From positions 29,228,790 to 29,292,789 of the forward strand of contig CM066913.1 of the NCBI GenBank assembly GCA_033964015.1: DNA of 64,000 nucleotides. The letters run 5' to 3'. Below, piece after piece: positions 28,801-40,081 of the stretch (position 1 is the first letter of the stretch; the number at the start of each line of letters is the position of its first letter). The notes under the pieces were generated by a model. The model saw nothing but the letters and a program-made list of their open reading frames with translations. It was not told the origin of the DNA and did no database searches. This DNA is from Scolanthus callimorphus. Its lineage: Eukaryota; Cnidaria; Anthozoa; Actiniaria; Edwardsiidae. The position numbers were made by a program, and so were the translations under genes.

Positions 28801-31800
28801 GTAGTACATATTCGAGTAGTACTGCATGTTTCGGCTGAAATCTTTGCTAAAATCATTTTTTAGATGAACCGGATGTGAAAAAGGCGAAGGATTTGCTAAT
28901 TCAGCGATACATACTTTGTTAGTAGGAGAAATGCCACTTTCAGGACGACTATCACATGGACTTTCCGTAGGAACCCATCCATGGGAAAAGCTGAATTTCC
29001 CATGGTAGAAGAATGGGAAGTGTTGATTTCCCATGGCTATCCTTGTGAATTCCGAACTCTTCCCATGCGTGTGCCTTGGGAAATTCAGCTTTTCCCATGG
29101 ATGGGCTTCTGCAAAAATTCCCTGTGTATTTTAATTTGCTTACCGCCCTTCTCGAGGATCCAGTAGCCTGCGTAGCAAGTGTTCCCCTGGAGTTTTCAGG
29201 CCGTTTTTTTTCAGTTTTTTTCTCCAGGATTCTCTGCCCTAAAACACCACGAGAATACTTACTACGCACTCGAGCAAGGGCCCATCTGTAATACCTTTTT
29301 AAGATTTAAATGTTATATCTAATTATTCCTCAATTCATCTAATGCCTTGTGTATGATACTTATTCCTGGACCAATAACTAACTACGCTACTAACGCAACT
29401 CACATGCAAGATCGTACCACTACCATACAACACAAATAATGTAACGCAATAACAACCGACACTAGTAACACACTCAACCTAAGATGGCGATATCATGAGC
29501 GGTATGTCATATGTATGCTCAACTCCTCATACCACACTACTATAACACTTTTAAACCCGAATGTAATAAGAAGCTAAGACTAAGAAACCAATCACGTATA
29601 TGTTTCTCATGCAGAATAGAAAGCATAGGAGACGAGACTTGTGCTACACATCGCTAGAATTACTTTGCGCATGCCCAGTTAATACATATTCATATTTCCT
29701 ACGTCTTACCAATCAACTAAGCATATTACGGACTTTCCTCGAATCGAATACACTGTACTTTTACATAATTACTAAGGAAAAATATTAATGATAGTACATT
29801 GAATACGATCATCAAGTACCAAAGACAAACTTAAGGCACACTTTTCGATCGGAGGTAGCCTGAATTTTCAGCCGTCTTTTGCCCCTACACTCGACACCCG
29901 TTGCGGGAAAACGCAACACGCGGGAGAACGCAACACACGGGAGAACGAAAACGAGTGTTGGAGTGTAAAGCACACGGATAACTTCTACAGAAACCCATCC
30001 ATGCAAAAATCTGAATTTCCCAAGGCACACGCATGGGAAGTGTTCGGAATTCACACGGATAGCCCAGGGAAATCCGAACACTTCCCATTCTTCTACCATC
30101 GGAAATTCAGCTTTTCCCATGGATGGGTTTCTCGCTTCTGCAGAATTCCCCGTGACGGGAGAAAAGACGGCTCAAAATTCAGGCTAGATCGGAGGGGCTA
30201 AACAATAAACCATGAAAAACACACTTACTGAACCTTGTATCAAATGAAAAACTAAACTTAGCACTACTGAGTACGTGAATCTCTGAACTACAAACTCGTC
30301 CTGACTTGATTCATAGCGGAAGAAATAACTTTGAACTTAAGACTTTGAGTACCGGACACTATAAAACGCCGAACATAAAAATACCGAATACAAAGTGCTA
30401 AACAGGATGGCGGTCGTTCTCATGTTCCCAGGTGAAGACGAAGATAAGGATGATAATAAATCAACTAAATTGGTCTCAGTAACCACTGTCTCAAGTTTAC
30501 GCAACTCTGATCTTAATAAAAGTAAGTTATGCAGAAATCTTAAAAGAGACAAAAAAGATTTTAATATGCTTTACTCACTTATCTAGATTGCCTGCTTTCG
30601 TAGTTTGATGTGGATTTCGGCGTTGATGGCTTCAATTAATGTTGCCTTTTCCAAAACAGAAGAATCATTGGGTATGGCCAAACCTTAGTTTACTTAAACT
30701 TAGGGTCTTACTAAAGTACACGAGATATGAAACTTGATTTAAAGGGGCTCGATGAGGAAAGATAGTTAAGGTAAAAATAATAAAACAAGTAAGAATTCTG
30801 AGTGGACTAACAAGATCTTTATAACTCTAAGAAAGTGGGCAATCGTAATGTTTGATTTGAATCTAGTGCACGAAAATAGACCTTTCTTTATACTGCATGA
30901 TTTACTTTATGAAAGGAGTAGAGCTTTAGAATCATCAGCAATTGCATTGAAGTTCACTTCTTCTTCTTCTTCTTGACTGCTAAGCTGTGGAAAGGCAAAG
31001 TTAAATAATGAAACTTCTTCTTTGTCTTCATTACACACCTATACCTAATACCTGCATGTACTAATTTCATTGAAATTTTATAACGTGGTCGAACTAAAAT
31101 GATTGTAATGTCTTTTTAAAATCCTTTATTGTTGCAGTACCCGAGCCTCCGGCTGCTATTGTTATAAGCATGCAGAACTCTTCGTATGTGATCCTCAGCT
31201 GGTACCCGCCCATCAAACCTAACGGACAAATCCTGTCTTACAGCGTGTCAGTGAAAAGGTAAGTACAACCAAGCACTAGGCCATCTTAATGTCACTTTCT
31301 TACCACAATACAGCAAAGAAAGCGGATCATGCTGAACAAAACTGACCAATCAGAATCGCCGTGTCAAACAATCGATCCTGACAAAATTTGTCCTACGCTC
31401 TCATTTGTTGGAGCAAATGCGGTTATTTTCACGTCAAATCTAATTGATCTGTTTCTTCAGCATGGCCCTTTCTGTGTCCGCACGTAACGTAAACCTTAGA
31501 AAGTGATCGGCGCTACACTGTTGCGTCCTATGCCATATGTACGTTAGAGTGGATTTTAGATGTGACTCAATTGCATTTGCGATTGGTTAGCTTTCTCATT
31601 GGCTGCTTATTTCTATCAACCAATCAAATTGTGAACTAATTTTACAAGCAAGGAATTACTAGCCAATTGGTTTGGCTCCTGATTGGCTGGGCTGGAAACC
31701 ATTCAACAGTAAGTTGTAATTACTCTTGTTTCTGATTGGCTAGTGATTGCACAATTGTACCTCTTCAAAATGGTCATCTGAAATCTGCTCTTACTAGTAA

Positions 31801-34005
31801 CGGTGTCAAACGAAAGTGAAACAATTATGAGAGGCTTTGTGCTACCAGCACTATCCTACTGTTCGTGTGTGTTACTTCTGTACTGTCCAAAAAAGGTTGT
31901 TTCGCCCTGCGCAACTGGCTTTTCTGTTCCGCCATTCAAACTGTGTAAACCAACCAGGACCTTGCTCTATTCGCCCAGTGCCGTTGTCTGAGGGGTGGCG
32001 GTGGGGGGCTCTAGCGTCTATGAATCACATAATCGGATTAGGTTGTCGATCTGCACGACGAGTCATCTTCAATAAACATCCCCAAGAAGTCTATAGAAGT
32101 TCACATTACCTCGTTCTGCATTTCAGACTTCGCGATGGTAAGACAGTTAGTGGAAAAACCAACGGTACAACGGAACTCCGGGTCCATAATCTGAACGTGA
32201 AGGCCAAATATCAGTTTGCTGTTCTTGCAAGAAACAGAATTGGCCCTAGTCCACCGGTGGTCGGAGAGTTCGACATGAAGCTTGGTAAGTGTTAAGTCAT
32301 TTTCTATATATATCTTATTTCACTTCGGTCGGCCTTGCCAAGTCATCCTCGGCGTAAACCCAGGAGCAGAGGAAACTTCCCTGGGTCTCCGAGGATGTTG
32401 CCAGGTAAAGTCGCGTTTGTTAATAACCAGACTCCTTTATAAGTTTCCCGTCTTTTCAAAATGACATAACCTCCCGCTCTTTACAAGGCGATATAGTATT
32501 GCGCATTTACAGGTTAAAATACTCCAAGATGGAAACTAAAACCCACCAACTTCATAGTTTATGACGTTTAAGTCGTACAAAGCCGCTTTCTTGAATAGCT
32601 GGAGAATCCAACCTCTATATTCGTTTTTCTTCTTCTTATGTGCTGACACCAATGTTTCTTTTCTCAGTTCCGCGGAAGCCTCCAACATTCGTACGAGTGA
32701 ATTATGACGAGCACCTGAGAGAAGCTGTGGTCACGTGGATAAGAGTTGAGGCCCGGGTCGATGGATACAAGGTAAACACGTGGTAACAAAGATGACACTC
32801 TCTTCTCCAGATCTCCTCGGCTCGTCACCTCACAGGGGAGCCTCTGAAGACAGCCATTTCAGGGCCTTCGCTGATTGGCTGAATTCGAACGTTGGAGCAT
32901 GCGCAGAAAGATGAACGGCTAAATAGTCTGGGTGTGCGCGCATTACTCATTTTGAAGTGGTAGCCATTCTCGTACCCAGAGCTCCCCGGCTCGTCTGCTC
33001 GCAGGGGAGGCTCTGGGGACATCAATTTGATTTGCTGATTTTGAACGTTGGGGAATGCGTAGAAAGGTGTTTCTCTCAACGCATTCTCGTACCCAGAGCT
33101 CCCCGGCTCGTCTGCTCGCACGGGAGGCTCTGGTGACATCCATTTGAGGCCCGTCGCTTATTGGCTGATTTTGAGCGTTGGAGCATGCGCTGAAAGGTCT
33201 TTCTCTCAGCAGCTCTGTATTAAATCTCGCGCATGCGTCAGTGGCTGTCTTCAGAGCCTCCCCCGCGAAGTTACGAGCCAGGGAGTTCTGGTTTCGAGAA
33301 TGTTCTCAACGGCTCTGTATCAAATCTCGCGCATGCGTCAGTGGCTGTCACCAGAGCCTCCCCCGCGAGGTGACAAGCTGGGAGCTCTGGGTTCGAGAAT
33401 GAGTGGTAGCATTTTATTGTATTCAGACAGTAACTAATCCTAATCCTATGCACGCAGGTGTATTACTGGAGGGACGGTGATGTTGTACGAACTGTGGATG
33501 TCGAGAGAGACCGAAACGAGCGGGTTATCACAAGACTAGAGAAAGGACAAATGTATAGATTCCAAGTGGCGGCGTTTAGACTGGTCAACGGTCAACACTT
33601 CGCCATTGGGCCAAGATCATCTCCAGTGAAGGCCGGGAAAGGTAGGGATGGCTTTCTTGTCACGCAATACTTTCTTTGATAACATGATAAGCGTGTCGCA
33701 TGATAAGCGTGTCGCGGCATCAACATTTTACGATTTGAAAAATCGGAAAGGGAGCGCCATTGAAATTAAGTGAGACAAAATCGTAAAATGACGCGCCTGG
33801 AAGTTACGTCCGTTTTTCTTACTTGATTATGACTCTGCGCTCGAAAGAAAAACGTTCCTCATTGTTTTCCTTCCTTTGTTCGCTTGCAGTACCCGTACAG
33901 AGCCGAGTCAAGTCATCAGCGTCCAGTAGTCGCTGGTCGAGTTCAGTCTGGCACACGTCCTGTGGATTATTAGTATGGAACGTGCTGTATCTACTTTACA
34001 GTTGA
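19816..34005 (+). CDS. L1/contactin-like cell adhesion protein, 6 Ig + 5 FN3 + GPI-type tail
   Basis: Seventeen exons: 19816-19903, 21227-21508, 22018-22320, 22605-22710, 22812-22996, 23871-24137, 24774-25058, 25416-25721, 26196-26501, 27041-27337, 27531-27652, 28130-28316, 31138-31258, 32127-32284, 32668-32771, 33458-33641, 33890-34005. All have AG/GT borders, phases agree throughout and the total is 3417 nt (1138 aa). Exon 1 is a leucine-rich signal peptide. Exons 2-8 encode six Ig domains with paired Cys and the D-x-G-x-Y-x-C pattern; Ig3 is split over two exons and has Leu in place of the core Trp. Exons 9-16 encode five FN3 domains, the last three each split by an intron. The last exon gives a Ser-rich linker and a short hydrophobic end (CGLLVWNVLYLLYS) with no cytoplasmic tail, suggesting GPI anchoring. 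The family mediates neuronal and epithelial adhesion at the cell surface. Contactins have four FN3 domains, L1-type proteins usually four or five plus a membrane span, so orthology is open. Confidence 0.9.
20939..21190. repeat. Dispersed repeat copy in intron 1 (shared with 50627-51081)
   Basis: The start (GAGAATAATACATGGG followed by ATATGGAATTTATCTTCG) and the end (GATAAAACACTA-AGTTTATATAATAAA) match 50627-51081 in the same order. This copy is about 200 bp shorter internally. It ends less than 40 bp before exon 2 of the Ig-FN3 gene. The family is not identified. Confidence 0.6.
23600..23800 (-). repeat. Dispersed repeat with ATTGGCT/CCAAT motifs, copy 1
   Basis: This block in intron 5 carries several AGCCAATCA motifs and matches 31575-31760 in inverted orientation (for example TTAGTAATTGGTT-like and GATTGGCTAGTGATTGC strings). 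It ends about 70 bp before exon 6. Probably a degenerate transposon. Confidence 0.45.
24280..24660. repeat. Simple repeats in intron 6
   Basis: A TACA run (about 24277-24290), a CA run (24365-24381) and a long T/C-rich tract (about 24516-24655) precede the acceptor of exon 7 at 24774. The pyrimidine tract is simple sequence and not coding, although it leaves long open frames on the plus strand. Confidence 0.6.
28953..29126. mobile_element. CCCATCCATGGG palindromic MITE, copy 1
   Basis: Arms CACATGGACTTTCC...CCCATCCATGGGAAAAGCTG and their inverted counterpart flank a short spacer containing GAATTCCGAACTCTTCCCAT-like sequence. The same unit recurs within 29856-30186 and at 34843-35016. Non-coding. 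Confidence 0.65.
29856..30186. mobile_element. Mutator-like MITE with perfect 9-bp target duplication
   Basis: The ends are TAGCCTGAATTTTCAGCCGTC and, inverted, TAGCCTGAATTTTGAGCCGTC. The 9-mer GATCGGAGG flanks it exactly on both sides (29847-29855 and 30187-30195). A 9-bp duplication is the signature length of Mutator-like elements. Its interior (about 29971-30156) holds a degenerate copy of the CCCATCCATGGG palindrome, so it is either nested or a composite. No transposase ORF. Confidence 0.7.
31575..31760 (+). repeat. Dispersed repeat with ATTGGCT motifs, copy 2
   Basis: Inverted match to 23600-23800, containing GATTGGCTGGGCTGG and GATTGGCTAGTGATTGC. It lies in intron 13 of the Ig-FN3 gene. 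Confidence 0.45.
32805..33403. mobile_element. Cluster of CCAGAGCCTCCCC TIR elements in intron 15
   Basis: One complete copy (about 33082-33302) runs from CATTCTCGTACCCAGAGCTC to its inverted end, with GCATGCGCTGAAAGG and TCTCGCGCATGCGTCAGTGG inside. Partial copies precede it (about 32805-32960 and 32969-33080) and follow it (about 33303-33403). Further copies lie at 35642-35861 and 53890-54073. The open frames here are repeat translations. Confidence 0.65.
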
Positions 34006-34842
34006 TAATGGCGATGCACACAGAGAGAGAATGATTTATAGTCACTCCGGCATGGCCACAGTTTGAGTTCATGACTTTTGCTGGTCTCCCTGTGGTGAAA
34101 AGAAGATATTTGGCGTTGGGTCTAATCCCATTTGATCATCGCAAATATGAAGACCTCTGATCATATATTATGTTGACGTTTTCCTCAACCAATGGGACGT
34201 TTTACCAGTCTTAATATATAAATATATTCTGGTACAATACAGGACGCGGTTATTGAGGATGTTATGAAGCAGTTCAATTTGACACTTGATGAAGTCAGCA
34301 CTGACATTGTTGTGTTGTACATATATGGAAACTAGTGCGCACATGCGCAGACAATGTATATACTACCACTCACACGTGACGGCAATCTACGCATGCCATT
34401 ATGCGATTGCGATCAACAGAATGAAATTATTCACCGAGATGTATTTTATTGATTTATTTGACAATTCAATTATCCGCATTGGAAAGAAATGACAAGTATT
34501 TGGCTACCAGACCAGGGGTATATGCAAATGCAAGAGAACGAGTGATGTGTTTGTGGACCTTAACAAGCTCAAGCAGAGTTCAGTTTTGGATAACCAAGAT
34601 GGAAGGATCACAGGTTGTTCAAGATCTCGGCACAGGAGCACTCCCTTAAGAAAACGTTGGAAACAGAAAAACTTTAATACTAGAAGACACGGGCAACAAC
34701 GGCGTTTTATATAGATATGTTTTCACACTCGGTTACTATGGTTATGTGGTGGTAATCCTAGTAACCGGGTGTGAAAACGTATCTATTGGTTTGGCAATCG
34801 CCTAAGAGATATCTGGGTACAAAGACTATACTAGGGACAAAT

Positions 34843-35016
34843 CCAAAGGACTCACCAGAAACCCATCCATGGGAAAAGCTGAATTTCTCATGGTAGAAGA
34901 ATGGGAAGTGTTCGGATTTCCCATGGCTATCCATGCGAATTCCGAACACTTCCCATGCGTGTGCCTTGGGAAATTCAGCTTTTCCCATGGATGGGTTTCT
35001 GCAGAAATTTCCTATG
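34843..35016. mobile_element. CCCATCCATGGG palindromic MITE, copy 3
   Basis: The left arm AAACCCATCCATGGGAAAAG and its exact inverse surround the same spacer as the copies at 28953-29126 and about 29971-30156. This copy lies about 0.85 kb 3' of the stop codon of the Ig-FN3 gene. Confidence 0.65.
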
Positions 35017-35641
35017 ATTAAACGCAGGAATAATTCCGTGATTGATACAAAGGACTGCGGCGAAGGGGACTCAGTTGTCATTATGCACAACAAATATTTT
35101 CAGAGAATAAATAGCCTCTGGTTATCGTAACTTTTAGAGAAAACAGCGGGAAGACCTTTCGCCGCAAATTGTTGTTGGATTGTTTATCAACATGAAACGT
35201 TCCTAGCCGCCCAGCGAGAGAAACCCGAATTTTCGCAGTTCTAGAAAGTAAAACTAGATTTAAACATCGTACAAGTAAAACCCAGTCTACATTTGTTATA
35301 AGGCAGCATTTCCTGTGGAGATGGAGAAGGTTTTATGCTCAATTTCAATTTTTTTAGAATCTGTTTGGAACGCTTGGCGATGCAACAAAAATCGTTCTGA
35401 TTGGCTAATTTGATCAGCCGGGTGTTTTGATGGTATCAATCCTCATTATTACATACTTACATGTCTAACATGGCAATGCGTTGAATACTGTTGGAACGGA
35501 TATTTTTTATTGATGTATTGGGAAATGCGGGAACCATCATAAGAAAATATAGGTATTCACTTTGTATTAGTCTAGGGCCAAATCAATAGACCATTATGTG
35601 AGGCATGCGTGCGCAACAAGCTCGACTTCAGAACCGGTCAA

Positions 35642-35861
35642 CATTCTCTTGCCCAGAGCTCCCGGCTCGTCACCTCGCGGGGGAGGCTCTGGTGACAGCC
35701 ACTGACGCATGCGCGAGATTTAATACAGAGCCGTTGAGAGAAAGATCTTTCTGCGCATGCAACATCGCTCAAAACCAGCCAATCGGCAAAGGTTCTCAAA
35801 TGGATGTCACCAGAGCCTCCCCTGCGAGGAGACGAGTCGGTGAGCTCTGGGTACGAGAATG
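35642..35861. mobile_element. CCAGAGCCTCCCC TIR element, complete copy
   Basis: The ends CATTCTCTTGCCCAGAGCTC and, inverted, CATTCTCGTACCCAGAGCTC enclose about 220 bp, oriented opposite to the copy at 33082-33302. Internal landmarks CATGCGCGAGATTTAATACAGAG and TTTCTGCGCATGC are shared. Confidence 0.7.
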
Positions 35862-36142
35862 GGTCAACAAGTGAATCAGACTTTGTGGTAGCTTTTCTAC
35901 TGATGCAATCACTTTGAACCACCATATGAATAACAATGGGTGATTCTCTTGTTGACCGGTCCTAAAACCAAGGCTGATGCACACGCACACTGAGAAAATG
36001 GTCTATTCAACATTAATTGAACACGCCATGTTGACCTGTTTTGACTGGTTTGACAGTCCGATTCAACATGGCGCGCTCAACAAATATTAAATGATTTGAA
36101 TCACATGATGAAAATCTAATAATTGCAGAAGATCATAAAGGA

Positions 36143-36395
36143 GGTATTACACGGGACAACTCGCAACAAGAGCTCTCCGTTTACTGTATAACATGTGGCA
36201 CAAGACACTTTCCGACTTGGCTTCAAAAACTCGCAACACAAAATGACGAATATCTGAAAAGTTGTCTCGTGTAACATCTGTTCAACAACGTTCTGGACAG
36301 CATTTCTGTTGACAATCGTGTTATTCGTCAGTAGCTCGCGCTAAAAGTTGTTTACCAGTTATTGTTGCGCTAAAAGTTGTCTCGTGTAACATACC
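36143..36395. mobile_element. GGTATTACACGGGACAAC TIR element
   Basis: The left end GGTATTACACGGGACAAC and the right end, inverted GGTATGTTACACGAGACAAC, bound about 253 bp. Further degenerate motifs (CCCGTGTAACAACG) continue to about 36500, so the right boundary may be a partial second copy. Non-coding. Confidence 0.5.
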
Positions 36396-36964
36396 CTTTG
36401 CCGAATGATTCGAGGCAAGAGTAAATCAGATCGAGGTCAACAACTTTCCGCGCAACAACGTATCGTGGAAGATTTTTGTCTTCCCGTGTAACAACGAACT
36501 CTTAGTGCGACAGTAGTACATAATCATACTCGATACATACGACTAGAAAAACTACAAAATTGCTCGCCGTATGATTTTGATTCTGCAAATTGTAAATTTT
36601 ATTCGAAAAGAGATATATTTAATTACAATAAATATTCAATGATTGTTTCCAATGTTTTATAAACTACAGCTAATTGTGCGGCAATTTCTGATTTATTTTT
36701 ACAATATTTGTGCTGTAATAATTGTAGTGTCAGCCAGCAGTTTGTTATATCCACTGCTTGCGAGGAAAGCAGTGCCTTCTGGGAAAGGTAGCCATTTTGA
36801 TATGCTAATTTCTGTTCCAGTTCAAGAGACTCCAGCCAGACACTAACAGCGTATGTTGAGAGTCCAATAAACTTGAATATTTAAATATCGTGTTTACTGT
36901 GTTGTCTTTTTGATATCTTTAACCTCCCTTTTAACGTTGACGCGGAAAAGACCAAGTCGACTAA

Positions 36965-38944
36965 GGGACGTGTCATTATTTAGCGGGGGGGGAGGGCTCC
37001 TATTTTTGTGGGGAGGGTCCTAATTTTTTCGCGTGTCTAAAGGGAGGGTCCAAATTTTTTTCACGCCTATTTAGGGGAGGGTCATAATTTTTTCAGCAAC
37101 ATTTGAACGATGAAGAGGGTAATACCAATGGCGATAGTGGTTATTTCAGCAACTTCTCCATAAAATTTCGGCGCGCTTCGCGCGCATAAACAATGACATA
37201 ATATACTCTTTTAGCCATGAGGACACTACCGTTGACAAGAACAAGTTATCTTGACAAGGTAAATCAAACTTTCCCAGAAATTTCCCTGCAAATGATAGGC
37301 CTGGAGGGCAAGTCACTATATGTTTGAAAGAAGACCCCTTAGGTAAGCGTGAGTTTTCGACGTTACAAGCATATAAATTCGTCCGTTGGGCCGCGCTTCG
37401 CGCACATGAATATTAATAACTTCGTCATTTGCGGAGCGCAGTTGTGCGCATGAATAATATAACCTAACCTATATAGTTGAGGTGGTGTACTTCCTGACAG
37501 GCTTTTTTTTACTATGCCATACACAAAACATGTTCATCTACCCTTTCTCTGAGGCTTGATGAAATGCGATGAAAAAACAAAAAAAACGATGAACACTCAA
37601 AAAAACGATGAACAAACAAACAAACGATGAACAAAATATGGGCACGCTTCACGCGCAACGAAGGATATGCGAGCCCTTTTTTCTGTAAAATGTCTACAGT
37701 ACTAGGTCAAACAGGGGACAAGAGATGTGGGATTACGTTAATCATTGCACTTAAGAGGGAGGATCACTGTATTTTAGCTGTGTATTATAAACATCCTCAC
37801 GTAAATAATCGAGGCGATGAATAATATATGCACCAGTCAATTGACACCCCGGCCCCCACCCCCGGGACAGGGCGGGAAAGTAACGCGGTCAGGCCGGGGA
37901 TTCAACACATTAATCTACGGAAGGGCAGGGAATTTAACACGGACCTTCTATAGCGGGAATATTCAGCGGGGCATTAACGGGAAATTAACGCTGAGCCAGA
38001 AGTTCGATTATCGTGCGAAAACATATTGGTTTAAGGACCGAGGTCGGAGGATTTTGGGAGGGATCACTTCATTTTTGGGCGAGTGAAAGGATCTCTCGAA
38101 ACCTGAAGCCTTGAAAGAGAGATTCCAGCAACGAGTTCTATATCATTTTCTAGTTTTATTTCACTCATTATGTTGAAAATTTCGGCGCGCTTCGCGCGCA
38201 TAAGGAATGACATCTAATCTAGTGAGAGAACTTGCCCAAAGAAAACAACACGCTTGTGGCGCTTAAATGGAATGCGTACGAATGTCCGTTACACGCATGT
38301 GTATCTTGGCAAGGACAAATGAAAACCCCCAAAAGCCCTCCAGTGATACGCCTGGTTGGCAGTCAATATGTTCGAAAGAAGTGAGTTCGACGTTACAAGC
38401 TGCATAGAAATTCGTTTTTGGGCTGCGCTTCACGCACATGAATCATGATAATTTGTAGCGCGTCAAGAATAAAACCAACAGGCTTTTTTACTACACGCAG
38501 AAAATAAAAAGTTTATCTTTTCTCTGGAGGCTTGATGAAAAGCGTTTATCAAAATAAAGGCGCGTTTCGCCATGTTGCAAAAGTGTCCCCGGGGGCCTGG
38601 AGCTTTAACAACGTCCCTGGTGACCGGGAAAATAGTAACATTTAACACTTAGTGAATGTTAAATTGGGGGGCCGTGATGTCAATTGACTGGTGCATGACA
38701 GAAGTAAGAAAAAAGTAGTTCTGTATTAAGAAGAAAGAAAGAGACATTACATCACTTGGACAATAGTCTATCTAACAGGTTTTTTAGAAATAAATTGCAT
38801 GGTGAAGGGTCCCAATTTTTTTTACCTATGACTGGGGGAGGGTCACATTTTTTTTGTTATGTTCAAGGGGAGGGTCCTAATTTTTTTTAGCCTTCTTTGA
38901 AAAAAATGGGAGCCCTCCCCCCCCGGTAAATAATGACACGTCCC
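36965..38944. mobile_element. PIF/Harbinger-like non-autonomous element, 1.98 kb, TAA target duplication
   Basis: The ends GGGACGTGTCATTATTTA are exact inverted matches, flanked by TAA on both sides (36962-36964 and 38945-38947). The subterminal sequence GGGGGAGGGCTCC is also inverted at the right end. Internal GC-rich hairpins of the GCGCGCTTCGCGCGC type recur at about 37171 and 38183. A second TIR element (37829-38695) is inserted inside. The left half matches 62108-62745 near AASS. No transposase ORF. Confidence 0.7.
37829..38695. mobile_element. TGCACCAGTCAATTGACA TIR element, nested
   Basis: Exact 18-bp inverted termini TGCACCAGTCAATTGACA bound 867 bp within the larger element. A second copy lies at 45399-46224 in inverse orientation. 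Shared interior includes a stretch around AAATGAAGTGATCCCTCCC. The minimal flanks here (ATA and TGA) do not form a clean duplication, unlike the other copy. Confidence 0.65.
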
Positions 38945-39600
38945 TAACGGTGTTTAATACATATTGTTGTTATCCAATTCAGGATCCCTTTGGGTTATAA
39001 TTGTCAAACTTTTCTCGCGACGTGTATGTGAAAAACTATCAAAAGTATCCACCCAAGGGAATCATCACATGTTCTTACTTGGGTGGCAACAAGATGTAAA
39101 CACCGTTACATAGCCGATTTGGTCTCTACCCAGCTGACAATCACGATGTACATGAATGGCTGCTTCATGCCCTAGTCTCGTTTATTTCTTCATACATATC
39201 ACCTCCATCGTATTCCATGTGTCCCATGTCATGTGGGTGGTTTCTTGTGTGAGTCTTGAGCTGTGAAATAACTGTTTGTTAACAGAGATTGTGCTTTTAA
39301 AACGTTTTAGGACTAGTCCATACAGTCTCCATACCACCGGTCGAATAATGACCATTCCTAATGCAAAGGACAGCCAATAGGGTTGCTTCATTTGCACGAG
39401 GAACGAGTTTCCTCCTTTGAATGAGGAACGGCTCATGATTACATATGAAGAACATTTTTGGAAGGCCTGTAAGTATATAATATCTTGGCGAAAATGACAG
39501 GAAAATTCACCAAAACTTGCGGATGTTCGAGAAACATCTTGATCGCCATTTTGTTTTTTCTCGAGAAGAGAGACTGAGCCGAGATTAAAAAAATTGACGT

Positions 39601-40026
39601 CTCGCGCGGGCTAGTAGCCTGCGAAAGTCGACATCACTTCGCGCTCGCCGAAAGAGACTCACGCAAAGAGGCGTCTGCGCGCTCAAGCCAAACATTCCAT
39701 ACTGATGACGTATTTTGACCCAGATCTGGTCAAAAGTATTACGTGGCCAATAACTATTTAATATTTCATTTTTATAGCACACATATTATATCATAGTAAG
39801 GAATATGTATTCTGTAAACAATATTTATTAGTGTGAGAAATAAAATTGAATTGAAGTGAAGTGAAATTGGCCAAGTAATTCTTCTGACCAGATTTGGGTC
39901 AAAATACGTCATCAGTATGGAATGTTTGGTTTTAGCGCGCAGACGCCTCTTTGCGCGAGTCGCTTTCGGCGAGCTCGAAGTGATGTCGACTTTCGCAGGC
40001 TACTAGCCCGCGCGAGAGCGGGCTCG
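39601..40026. mobile_element. Long-TIR MITE beside the adaptor gene 3' end
   Basis: The first 27 bases (CTCGCGCGGGCTAGTAGCCT onward) are exactly inverted at the right end. The inverted match continues imperfectly for about 150 bp on each side (landmarks AAACATTCCATACTGATGACG and TTTTGACCCAGAT), around an AT-rich centre. It ends only 56 bp from the stop codon of the minus-strand adaptor gene, so it probably lies in or next to its 3' UTR. Confidence 0.7.
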
Positions 40027-40081
40027 TAAAAACTACAGAACTTTCTTGATATAAACCGATGTATAGAGCATGTCTGGGATT

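Larger units (their letters stand above)
28317..31137 (+). other. Largest intron (intron 12) of the Ig-FN3 gene
   Basis: At 2.8 kb this is the longest intron of the gene. It contains two copies of the CCCATCCATGGG palindrome family (about 28953-29126 and within 29856-30186) and no recognisable exon. The other introns are between about 0.1 and 2 kb. Confidence 0.7.
34006..40081. other. Spacer between two convergent genes, transposon-rich
   Basis: This separates the stop codon of the plus-strand Ig-FN3 gene (34005) from the stop of the minus-strand adaptor gene (40082), and should contain both 3' UTRs. An AATAAA with following T/G-rich sequence lies at about 36866-36871. Most of the rest is inverted-repeat elements listed separately. 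No conserved ORF is visible. Confidence 0.6.

Noticed and set aside
32825..33453. Overlapping open frames on both strands with SLPREVTS-like repeats
   Set aside because: All are translations of the CCAGAGCCTCCCC transposon family, which also gives the frames at 35605-35925.
39182..39436. 84-codon open frame on the minus strand
   Set aside because: Looks somewhat protein-like but has no recognised domain, no acceptor in phase with the adaptor gene and sits next to repeats.
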